From Oceanospirillum linum (GTDB taxonomy: Bacteria > Pseudomonadota > Gammaproteobacteria > Pseudomonadales > Halomonadaceae), in contig NZ_MTSD02000003.1 in NCBI RefSeq assembly GCF_001995095.2, forward strand, positions 248,001-312,000: DNA of 64,000 nt, read 5' to 3'. Below are positions 46,506-54,009 of the stretch, one piece after another. Both the position numbers and the translations under genes were made by a program. Each line of letters opens with the position of its first letter. The first letter of the stretch is position 1. A model generated the notes under the pieces. That model was not told where the DNA came from. It saw only the letters and a program-made list of their open reading frames with translations, and did no database searches.

Positions 46506-47975
46506 ATGGCACAACTGGTGTGGTTCCGATCCGATCTGAGAGTTCATGATAATCCCGCGCTCTTTACCGCCTGTCAGCAGGCTCAGCAGGAGGGAACAGA
46601 CGTTATCGCCTGTTTTCTGCGCCCCCTTGAGCAATGGCAGTCCCATAACTGGGGACAAAACCGGATACGTTATACCGAACGCTGCCTGCTGGACCTCAAA
46701 GAGGAGCTTGAGGCGCTGCATATCCCTCTGATCTGTCAGGATGTGGCAACCTTTGCCGGACAAATTCCGGCACTGCTCCAACTGTGCCAGCGGCTGAACT
46801 GCCATCAGATTTTCGCCAACGAAGAACCGGAACTGAATGAGCGTCAACGGGACCAGCAACTGATTGCTCAGGCGGAACCCGCAGGTATCCATTGCCAGCT
46901 GTTTCATGACCAGAGCCTTCTGCCACTGGGCAGCGTGCTGAAAAATGATGGCACCCCCTATCGGGTCTACACGCCGTTCCGTAAACAGGCGCAACAGATG
47001 ATCGCCCAGCAACCGGTGCAAACCTTCCCAGCTCCTGCGCCTGTGATATCTGACCCACAACAGAGTCTGCAGCTAAAAATCGATTCACTATCATTGGATC
47101 AGCCGGACCTGGTGATTTTTCAGCCCCAAAACTATTCAGACGATCCGATTCAACAGCGCTGGCCGGCCACCGAAAAAGAGGCTTTTCATCAGCTGGAGCT
47201 GTTCTGCGGGCAGCCGATCAATCGCTATAAAACTCAGCGTGATTTTCCGGCCGATGCCAAAGGCACCAGTCTGCTGTCACCCATGCTGGCAGCGGGTAAG
47301 CTCTCTGTTAAAAGTTGCTGGCAGGCTGCAGAGCAGATACGCCTGAGTGACCCCGCTGCTGCAGAATCGGCCAGCACCTGGCAGGGAGAGCTTCTCTGGC
47401 GGGATTTTTATCGTCATCTGCTGGTTTTGTATCCGGAACTGAGCCGCAATCAGCCTTTTAAAAAAGAAACGTCCAATATCCAATGGCGCAACGCTCCTGA
47501 CGATCTGCAACGCTGGCAGGAAGGCAAAACCGGCTTTCCACTGGTGGATGCCGCGATGCGCCAGCTGAAAGAAACCGGCTGGATGCACAACCGGCTGAGG
47601 ATGCTGACTGCCGTTTTCCTGAGTAAGTACCTGCTGATTGATTGGCATGAGGGAGAGCGCTGGTTTATGCAGCATCTGGTGGATGCGGATCTGGCGTCAA
47701 ATAACGGCGGCTGGCAGTGGGCCGCATCCACCGGCACCGATGCCGTGCCATACTTTCGGCTGTTAAGCCCCTACCGTCAGGCGGAACGCTTTGATGCGCA
47801 AGGAGAGTTTATCGCCCGCTTTGTGCCGGAGCTGGCAAAGTTACCCGCAAAACAGCGCATCCAACCGAAAGGTTATGTGCAGGGCTATCCGAATCCGGTG
47901 GCCGATCTTAAAGAGGGTAAGGAAAGAATGATGGCGGCGTTTAAAGCGGTGAAGTCGGAATCTTCGGCTTCATAG
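46506..47975 (+). CDS. phrB: Deoxyribodipyrimidine photolyase
   Basis: 489 residues, class I CPD photolyase. N-terminal antenna-binding domain (LVWFRSDLRVHDNPALF, FANEEPELNER) and C-terminal FAD domain (GELLWRDFYRHLLV, TGFPLVDAAMRQLKETGWMHNRLRMLTAVFLSK, DLASNNGGWQWAASTGTDAVPYFRLLSP). Uses blue light and FADH- to repair cyclobutane pyrimidine dimers. ATG preceded by AAAGGAAGCG. Third gene of the light cluster. Confidence 0.97.
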   Translation: MAQLVWFRSDLRVHDNPALFTACQQAQQEGTDVIACFLRPLEQWQSHNWGQNRIRYTERCLLDLKEELEALHIPLICQDVATFAGQIPALLQLCQRLNCHQIFANEEPELNERQRDQQLIAQAEPAGIHCQLFHDQSLLPLGSVLKNDGTPYRVYTPFRKQAQQMIAQQPVQTFPAPAPVISDPQQSLQLKIDSLSLDQPDLVIFQPQNYSDDPIQQRWPATEKEAFHQLELFCGQPINRYKTQRDFPADAKGTSLLSPMLAAGKLSVKSCWQAAEQIRLSDPAAAESASTWQGELLWRDFYRHLLVLYPELSRNQPFKKETSNIQWRNAPDDLQRWQEGKTGFPLVDAAMRQLKETGWMHNRLRMLTAVFLSKYLLIDWHEGERWFMQHLVDADLASNNGGWQWAASTGTDAVPYFRLLSPYRQAERFDAQGEFIARFVPELAKLPAKQRIQPKGYVQGYPNPVADLKEGKERMMAAFKAVKSESSAS

Positions 47976-48281
47976 GCAAAGTGCCGCCATGAAAGGCCGA
48001 TATTGCCTATACTCATGACAAGGGTGGACGTTCATTTTCCCGTGACATCCGATTACTTCAGCCTCTCAGCAGGAATAGCACGCTGCTGTAATGGAGAGTA
48101 AAACAAGCCGCTAACCCTCTGGACTATCGCTCTTTAGCGCTTTTTTCTATACTCCAATCATGCTGTCACTCGGGCAAACACTATTTATTGACGGGGTAAA
48201 CGTGCAATATACCCCCACACGTTTTAGACTATGCGCGACTATTTCTGACAGAAATCGAATAATAACCACTGGATTTTTTCT
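47976..48281. other. Intergenic region phrB to fabA
   Basis: About 300 bases. Holds an inverted repeat ATAGGCAA...TTGCCTAT (47972-48010) after phrB, a weak CGCT/AGCG hairpin with six T residues (48128-48146), and the fabA upstream dyad at 48198. No gene seen. Confidence 0.45.
48198..48224. promoter_or_regulatory. Inverted repeat upstream of fabA
   Basis: AAACGTG-N13-CACGTTT, a perfect 7-bp dyad about 60-85 bases before the fabA start, a possible operator for a fatty-acid regulator. Confidence 0.4.
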
Positions 48282-48797
48282 GTGACCAAGCAAAATTCTT
48301 ATAGCCGTGAAGAGTTGCTGCAATGCAGCCAAGGGGAGCTATTTGGTCCGGGCAATGCTCAGCTGCCTGCACCTAATATGCTTATGTTGGACCGTATCGT
48401 CAGTATTACTGAAGATGGCGGCGAACACGGTAAAGGCGAGATTATCGCCGAACTGGATATCACACCTGATCTTTGGTTCTTCGACTGCCATTTCCCGGGT
48501 GACCCGGTAATGCCTGGTTGTCTTGGACTTGATGCTATGTGGCAGCTGGTAGGCTTCCACCTGGGCTGGTTGGGCAACCCTGGCAAAGGTCGAGCCCTTG
48601 GCAGTGGTGAAGTTAAATTCACAGGCCAGATTCTGCCAACGGCTAAGCTGGTGACCTACAAGATCACGATTAAGCGCGTTATCTCCCGCAAACTTTGCCT
48701 GGGTATCGCTGATGGCTCGGTATCAGTTGATGGTCGTGAGATTTACACCGCAAAAGATCTGCGTGTGGGTCTGTTTACTTCAACAGATAACTTCTAA
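48282..48797 (+). CDS. fabA: 3-hydroxydecanoyl-ACP dehydratase/isomerase
   Basis: 171 residues, full length. Makes the cis double bond of unsaturated fatty acids by dehydrating 3-hydroxydecanoyl-ACP and isomerising trans-2 to cis-3. [24 protein letters not shown] carries the catalytic His (~70) and Asp (~84). GTG start at 48282; no strong RBS. It is 15 bases from fabB, the normal fabAB operon. Confidence 0.98.
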   Translation: MTKQNSYSREELLQCSQGELFGPGNAQLPAPNMLMLDRIVSITEDGGEHGKGEIIAELDITPDLWFFDCHFPGDPVMPGCLGLDAMWQLVGFHLGWLGNPGKGRALGSGEVKFTGQILPTAKLVTYKITIKRVISRKLCLGIADGSVSVDGREIYTAKDLRVGLFTSTDNF

Positions 48798-48812
48798 GAC
48801 AGAGGGCTAACC

Positions 48813-50030
48813 ATGAGACGTGTAGTTGTAACCGGAATGGGCATTGTATCCTGCCTGGGTAATGACGTTGCCTCCGTGCTTGAGTCCCTACGTCAGGGTC
48901 GCTCTGGTATTAAATTCAACGAAGAGTATCGCGATCGCGGTTTCCGCAGCCATGTTTCCGGCTCTGTGGATATCAATCTCGACGAGATGATCGACCGTAA
49001 GCTGAAACGCTTTATGGGTGATGCTGCGGGCTACGCATACCTCTCCATGCAGCAGGCTATCGCCGACTCAGGCCTGAGTGAAGACCAGGTCTCCAACGTA
49101 CGTACCGGCCTGATCGCAGGCTCCGGTGGTGCATCATCTGCAGATCAGGTAGAAGCTGCAGATATTCTGCGTGAAAAAGGCTTACGCCGCGTTGGTCCTT
49201 ACCGTGTTACACGCACCATGGGCAGTACTGTATCTGCTTGTCTGGCAACGCCATTCAAGATCAAGGGTGTTAACTACTCTATTTCCTCAGCATGTGCGAC
49301 CAGTGCCCACTGTATAGGGGCCGGTGTAGAGCAGATTCAGCTGGGGAAACAGGACGTTATTTTCGCCGGTGGCGGTGAAGAGGAACACTGGACGCTCAGC
49401 TGTTTATTTGATGCCATGGGCGCGCTGTCCACTAAATATAACGAGACACCTGAAAAGGCTTCCCGTGCTTACGATGCGAACCGTGATGGTTTTGTTATCG
49501 CTGGCGGCGGCGGTATGCTGGTTCTGGAAGAGCTGGAACATGCTAAAGCCCGTGGTGCCAAGATCTACGCAGAGGTGGTTGGCTATGGCGCAACCTCTGA
49601 CGGCTACGATATGGTGGCTCCTTCTGGTGAAGGTGCGCAACGCTGCATGGAACTGGCGATGTCTACCGTTGAAGGGGATGTTGACTACATTAACACTCAC
49701 GGCACATCAACGCCTGTGGGTGACGTAGCCGAGCTGAAAGCGGTTAAAGCCGTCTTTGGAGACAACAGCCCTGCGATGAGCTCCACCAAATCACTGACCG
49801 GCCACTCTCTGGGTGCCACCGGTGTTCAGGAAGCGATCTACAGCCTGCTGATGATGAAAAATGATTTCATCACTGCATCGGCTAACGTAGAAGAGCTGGA
49901 TGAACAGGCACAGGGCCTGGATATCGTGACAGAACTGCGTGAAGGCGTAACTCTGAACCGAGTCATGTCCAACAGCTTCGGTTTTGGCGGCACCAACGCC
50001 ACCCTGATTATGCAGCGCTTTGAAGGTTAA
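48813..50030 (+). CDS. fabB: 3-oxoacyl-ACP synthase I
   Basis: 405 residues. Decarboxylative condensation elongating cis-3-decenoyl-ACP; partner of FabA. Catalytic Cys in [12 protein letters not shown] (~163), His in [11 protein letters not shown] (~298) and [10 protein letters not shown] (~333), C-terminal [16 protein letters not shown] with GAGGGC upstream. Ends in a strong terminator. Confidence 0.98.
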   Translation: MRRVVVTGMGIVSCLGNDVASVLESLRQGRSGIKFNEEYRDRGFRSHVSGSVDINLDEMIDRKLKRFMGDAAGYAYLSMQQAIADSGLSEDQVSNVRTGLIAGSGGASSADQVEAADILREKGLRRVGPYRVTRTMGSTVSACLATPFKIKGVNYSISSACATSAHCIGAGVEQIQLGKQDVIFAGGGEEEHWTLSCLFDAMGALSTKYNETPEKASRAYDANRDGFVIAGGGGMLVLEELEHAKARGAKIYAEVVGYGATSDGYDMVAPSGEGAQRCMELAMSTVEGDVDYINTHGTSTPVGDVAELKAVKAVFGDNSPAMSSTKSLTGHSLGATGVQEAIYSLLMMKNDFITASANVEELDEQAQGLDIVTELREGVTLNRVMSNSFGFGGTNATLIMQRFEG

Positions 50031-50061
50031 TCAGTATCACTGACTCGCTTTAAACTGCATT

Positions 50062-50113
50062 AAAAAACCCGCGCGACTCTTAGTGAATACTAAACGTCGG
50101 AGCGGGTTTTTTT
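50062..50113 (+). terminator. Terminator after fabAB
   Basis: AAAAAACCCGC (50062-50072) pairs with GCGGGTTTTTTT (50102-50113), enclosing further pairing bases. T-run on the + side. Confidence 0.85.
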
Positions 50114-50404
50114 GTGGTTCCAGAGCTGATTGAGCATATCAAAAGAGTTGGCAAGGTTTCCTATGAGACGGCGTCGTAATAGCTTTTCTGACTAACGCTC
50201 CGTTTTCCTTCAAACACCAACCAACAGCGCCAAAGGCAAAATGGCGGATGACGCCCCTTAACCCCCTGAGCAAAAATCAACCACTGCGTACAGGGCTTAT
50301 ACCGCCCTACGCCGTGGCTATAACGTCGCAGCCACAAGGGGCTGTAGGGTGCCATAAGCGGCCTGAGGCACGAAGGCAGCGTCATGCACCGCTGAGAGCT
50401 CCGG
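50114..50404. other. Intergenic stretch with hairpins, possible genomic repeat
   Basis: About 290 bases after the fabAB terminator with no convincing gene. It contains CCCTAC-(N2)-CGTGGC...GCCAC-(N5)-GCTGTAGGG, an inverted repeat of REP type around 50303-50350, and a 74-codon minus-strand frame that looks like repeat-derived sequence. Suspect a dispersed intergenic repeat; needs genome comparison. Confidence 0.35.
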
Positions 50405-51280
50405 CTACAACACCCAGGCCAGTGTCAGCGGAAGGACTAATACGCTGGTAAAGTTGCCCAGCAGCACAATGGATGCCACTCTTGTGGGCTCCTGATTAAA
50501 CTGCTCTGCGATCATATAGTTGAGTACTGCAGGAGGTAGTACACTGAAAACAACCAGAATGGCCAGCTGTTGAGGGTCAAAAGTCCAGATAAAAGTTGCC
50601 AGCCACGCCATAAGAAGCCCGGACAACGGACAAAGAACGGCACCGGTCAACCCCATCTTCCAGTCAGAAAGATCCACGGATAACAGGCGTACACCCAGGG
50701 TAAACAGCATCAGCGGAATGGAAATCTGTCCCAACATATCCATCGGGATCGCTACTGCCTCCGGTAATGACCAACCTGCAAAGCTAAAAATAAAGCCGAG
50801 AATTGTCGCCTGTACCACGGGCATTTTCAGCATGGCGCTGAATTTTGTTCTGTGGTCCAGAATATACAGCCCAATACTGAAGTGCAGCAGCATTTCGACA
50901 ATAAAGACCATCACGGCAGCAGGAAGTGCCGCTTCGCCAAAGGCGAGAACGATCAGCGGAATCCCCATATTGCCGGTATTATTGAACATCATCGGCGGAA
51001 TGAAAGTTTTTAGATTCCAACCCAATAACTTCACTAATGGTAAAAGCACCACACCAGAGCCTAATACCACCAACGCTGAGGCCAGGGCCAGATCCTGATA
51101 AGCCACCATATCGAAAGATTTGTCCGCCAGTACCGAGAAAACCAACGCCGGAACAAAGACGTCCATATTCATACGGTTAGCGGTTGATATATCGGTTGGC
51201 TTCCAGCGACCGTAGAAAGCACCAATCGCCACCACCAGAAATAGCGGGAAAACGGTCAGTAATAACTTTTCAACCAGCAC
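50405..51280 (-). CDS. AEC-family transporter (auxin efflux carrier-like)
   Basis: 291 residues with about 10 hydrophobic segments of the AEC/BASS-related fold (PF03547): FPLFLVVAIGAFYGRWK at the start, NTGNMGIPLIVLAFG near 108, and the second half repeat ISIPLMLFTLGVRLL, VLPPAVLNYMIAEQF. Bacterial members move malonate, malate or other anions; the substrate is not decidable. GTG start with GAGGAGAG upstream. A separate transcription unit from the universal stress gene upstream of it on this strand. Confidence 0.88.
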   Translation of the reverse strand: MLVEKLLLTVFPLFLVVAIGAFYGRWKPTDISTANRMNMDVFVPALVFSVLADKSFDMVAYQDLALASALVVLGSGVVLLPLVKLLGWNLKTFIPPMMFNNTGNMGIPLIVLAFGEAALPAAVMVFIVEMLLHFSIGLYILDHRTKFSAMLKMPVVQATILGFIFSFAGWSLPEAVAIPMDMLGQISIPLMLFTLGVRLLSVDLSDWKMGLTGAVLCPLSGLLMAWLATFIWTFDPQQLAILVVFSVLPPAVLNYMIAEQFNQEPTRVASIVLLGNFTSVLVLPLTLAWVL

Positions 51281-51345
51281 ACAACTCTCCTCGGCTTAAG
51301 TTCAAACAGGAAACAAATGGGCTGAACAGCCCGAAAATATAAAAG

Positions 51346-51390
51346 AAAGCCGGGTAAACCACCCATTAGGCAGTGTATCCGGCCAGCTTT
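51346..51390 (-). terminator. Possible terminator after the universal stress gene
   Basis: GCCGG (51349-51353) and CCGGC (51379-51383) with flanking AAAG/CTTT pairs; on the minus strand followed by TTTCTTTTATATTTT. Confidence 0.5.
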
Positions 51391-51440
51391 ATAGCGCTAA
51401 CGCATCTTTTGGGCGAGTTAGCGGGGCAAGTAACAAAGAC

Positions 51441-51938
51441 TTACTGGTCGTTGGGTACCATAAGGACTGGTATTTTGGTGTGCATTCCAATCTGCTGTGC
51501 GGTATCTCCCAGCAGCTTCTGCCCGAACAATCCGTGATGACTGTGGGAGCCAATCACAATCAGATCCGCCTGCTCAGTTTTAGCCACACGCAGTACCAGT
51601 TCCGCAGGATTGGCCTCATCAACCAGGATCTGCACATCCAGCTCACCGGCATCCGGAAGACCATCCAGCTCTTCATCCCGAAACTTAGCCACACGGGCCT
51701 GCATAGTATCCCGAATCCGGGTCATCCCTTGGTCATGAATCTCTTCAAGCGCTTCTTTTGGCAGATAGTGCTCAATAATCGCATGACCAAATTCACTCAC
51801 CGGCTCCAAGGCGTGTACCATGATGATACGAGCTTTGTATTGACGCGCCAGGTTAACGGCATGGCGAAACACAGGTCGTGTGTTTTTGCCCAACGTTGTG
51901 GCGTATACGATGGTGTTAATCTCCGGAAGCATAGGCAT
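51441..51938 (-). CDS. UspA-family universal stress protein
   Basis: 165 residues, one Usp domain: TIVYATTLGKNTRPVFRHAVNLARQYKARIIMVHAL at the start, and the ATP-binding type C-terminal motif GSHSHHGLFGQKLLGDTAQQI, KIPVLMV. Cytoplasmic stress-response protein of unknown target. ATG 51938 or ATG 51932; AAGGAAAG sits just upstream. It lies about 34 bases downstream of the split chemoreceptor on the same strand. Confidence 0.92.
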   Translation of the reverse strand: MPMLPEINTIVYATTLGKNTRPVFRHAVNLARQYKARIIMVHALEPVSEFGHAIIEHYLPKEALEEIHDQGMTRIRDTMQARVAKFRDEELDGLPDAGELDVQILVDEANPAELVLRVAKTEQADLIVIGSHSHHGLFGQKLLGDTAQQIGMHTKIPVLMVPNDQ

Positions 51939-51972
51939 CTTTCCTTTTATAGTTCAGACCGTTCAGACCGGT

Positions 51973-53304
51973 CTAAAGTATTCTGAAGCGAGCACTCAGT
52001 GCTTCCAGCTGCGCAGCACGCTCGTGCACGGCACGACTGGCTGACACAATTTGCCCGGTTGCTTCATGGTTTTGCCCAATCTCATGGGCAATATGATCCA
52101 TATCACGAGCCATCTGACTGGTGGTTTGGGCCACTTCACGCACTGCATTCATGATTTCCTGAGTCTGGTCAGCTGCATCACGGGTTTGCTGTTCAATCGC
52201 CCGTACCGCTTCCACGGCCTGGTCACCCAGTTGACGCCCCTGCTCAACCCGACTACGGCTCTGCTGCATTGCGTTAATCACAGACTGAGTATCATTCTGA
52301 ATCGCTTCCACCTTCTCAGTAATATCCGTGGTCGCTTTAACCGTTTGCTCTGCCAGTGTTCGAACCTCATCGGCCACCACAGCAAAACCACGGCCCGCCT
52401 CACCAGCACGTGCTGCTTCAATCGCTGCATTCAATGCCAACAGGTTGGTTTGCTCGGCAACACCAACAATCAGGTCAATCACCACATCAATCTCTTTTGA
52501 GCGGGCTCCCAGGGTTTCAACAGAGCTGCTGGCCTGGTCAACAACCTCAGCAACATCAGCCAGGGCCTGAATCGCCTGACCGATCACCTGAGCACCTTGA
52601 TGGGCTGTTTCAAATGCAGCATTAGCTGAATCACTGACATGCTGAGTGGTATCCGCAACCTGATCTGTTGTAGCACTGATCTCTTCCGTGGCGGCAACCA
52701 GAGAGCTACTGCGGGATGAAATAGAGCTACTGCCATCAACAATCTGCTGCACAGAGGCATCCATACTGTCAGCGGTTTGCTTTAGCTCACTGTTACTCTG
52801 TACAAGATGACTGATCACATCATTTAAGCCACCACTCATGGTATTGGTCGCTACCGCAAGATGGCGGAATTCATCTTTTTCACTGCCTTTCTCTGCCATT
52901 TTATGAGTCAGATCGCCCTTGGCTATCTCACTGAGCACTTCCAGGGTTTGCTTCACGTTACGGCTTATAGATACCGCGACAGAAGCCACAATCGCGCCAA
53001 TAACAATCGCCAGCAACCCACTGCCTAACATGATGGACCAACGAGCAGTCGCAGCAGCTTCAGTCGCATGCTGCTGAGCTTTTACCAGCAGATTCTGTTC
53101 AAGATAGAGCCGGCTTTGCTGCATCTGATCGGAGATCTGTTGGCGATGATCTGCCAGCCGGGAGTCCAGTGCCGCCAGCTCTGTTCTCATTGCCATTACT
53201 TTATGCAGGGTTTCTTCATACTTATCGACAAAAGGGAAAAAGAGATCATCGAAGGCCATCGCCCGAATATCGGTACGCAGCTGGTCCACAGAAGCCTGCA
53301 CCAC
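51973..53304 (-). CDS. Downstream half of the split chemoreceptor
   Basis: 443-residue open frame from GTG 53304 (AGGAG at good distance). Contains the distal sensor helices, TM2, HAMP and the complete MCP signalling domain. If expressed alone it would lack TM1, so its N-terminal sensor half would be on the wrong side of the membrane unless it pairs with part 1. Listed separately because translation restart is credible; see the pseudogene entry for the whole frame. Confidence 0.55.
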   Translation of the reverse strand: MVQASVDQLRTDIRAMAFDDLFFPFVDKYEETLHKVMAMRTELAALDSRLADHRQQISDQMQQSRLYLEQNLLVKAQQHATEAAATARWSIMLGSGLLAIVIGAIVASVAVSISRNVKQTLEVLSEIAKGDLTHKMAEKGSEKDEFRHLAVATNTMSGGLNDVISHLVQSNSELKQTADSMDASVQQIVDGSSSISSRSSSLVAATEEISATTDQVADTTQHVSDSANAAFETAHQGAQVIGQAIQALADVAEVVDQASSSVETLGARSKEIDVVIDLIVGVAEQTNLLALNAAIEAARAGEAGRGFAVVADEVRTLAEQTVKATTDITEKVEAIQNDTQSVINAMQQSRSRVEQGRQLGDQAVEAVRAIEQQTRDAADQTQEIMNAVREVAQTTSQMARDMDHIAHEIGQNHEATGQIVSASRAVHERAAQLEALSARFRIL

Positions 53305-53310
53305 ACCCCG

Positions 53311-53862
53311 CTACTCCTCTGTCGGGTAGATCAGGAAATCTTTCTCTTTAGCCCGAATTTCCCGTAACCGGGCAGCAAAAGAACCAAACACTTCGATTTC
53401 ACTGAGCAGGGCAGCGGAATGCTCCTCCAGTTGTCCCAACGTACCGCTCTGGGCACTGAGACCATAACTCTTCCGGACCTGGAGCCATTGATCCAACGTT
53501 TTAAGGTAAGGCTCCAACTGAGTTGTTGTATCCGACAACAGAGATTTTGCTCTGTCATCATCCAGATTATCTGCCGCTGTATTGAGCTGATTGATAGCAT
53601 TACTTTTCAGCCCGCCAAGAGCGCTATCGATAGCACTGATGGTTTCTTCGTTCGCGGTTTCCCGCAGTTTGGAAAATTGCAGTAACTGGACTTCAAGATT
53701 ACTGACCTGTTGTGTCACATGACCGAGACGCATCACATGTTCAGATGCACCGGTCAGCAAACCCAGGCTGATAGTAGAATAGAGACCCATCGAGCTAATA
53801 CCCAGAACAACACCCAGGACAACTGCGATAAGCTTTTGACGTAATGAGAGGTTAAAACTCAT
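53311..53862 (-). CDS. Upstream half of the split chemoreceptor
   Basis: 183 residues from ATG 53862 (AAAGGAGCTCTGGCA upstream) to the amber TAG. It holds TM1 (QKLIAVVLGVVLGISSMGLYS) and about 145 residues of the periplasmic helical sensor, with no signalling part. On its own it would be a membrane-anchored sensor fragment. Confidence 0.55.
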   Translation of the reverse strand: MSFNLSLRQKLIAVVLGVVLGISSMGLYSTISLGLLTGASEHVMRLGHVTQQVSNLEVQLLQFSKLRETANEETISAIDSALGGLKSNAINQLNTAADNLDDDRAKSLLSDTTTQLEPYLKTLDQWLQVRKSYGLSAQSGTLGQLEEHSAALLSEIEVFGSFAARLREIRAKEKDFLIYPTEE

Positions 53863-54009
53863 TGCCAGAGCTCCTTTTTATGCCTACACAGGCGATACTT
53901 TTTATTTTTAGGGATCAGAAGGCACCCAATGCGGCTTTACAGGCTACATCGGGAACCATACGATGATCTATCCTTAGACGCACATTTCAGAGTAACAGTC
54001 ATTGAACCA

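Larger units (their letters stand above)
51973..53862 (-). pseudogene. HBM-sensor chemoreceptor interrupted by in-frame amber codon
   Basis: One reading frame of about 630 codons with a single TAG at 53311-53313. Part 1 (53862-53311, 183 aa): TM1 (~9-31) and the first half of a long helical sensor (HBM type). Part 2 (from GTG 53304, 443 aa): rest of the sensor, TM2 (~80-103), HAMP, and a full signalling hairpin ([38 protein letters not shown]). Reading through gives YPTEE[14 protein letters not shown] with no other damage. AGGAG lies nine bases before the GTG, so part 2 could be translated by restart. Either a recent nonsense mutation, a sequencing error, or a receptor made as two chains. Confidence 0.85.

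Noticed and set aside
50161-50385. 74-codon minus-strand ORF after fabB
   Set aside because: No RBS, odd Cys/Trp/Arg-rich composition, probably repeat-derived; treated as intergenic repeat instead.
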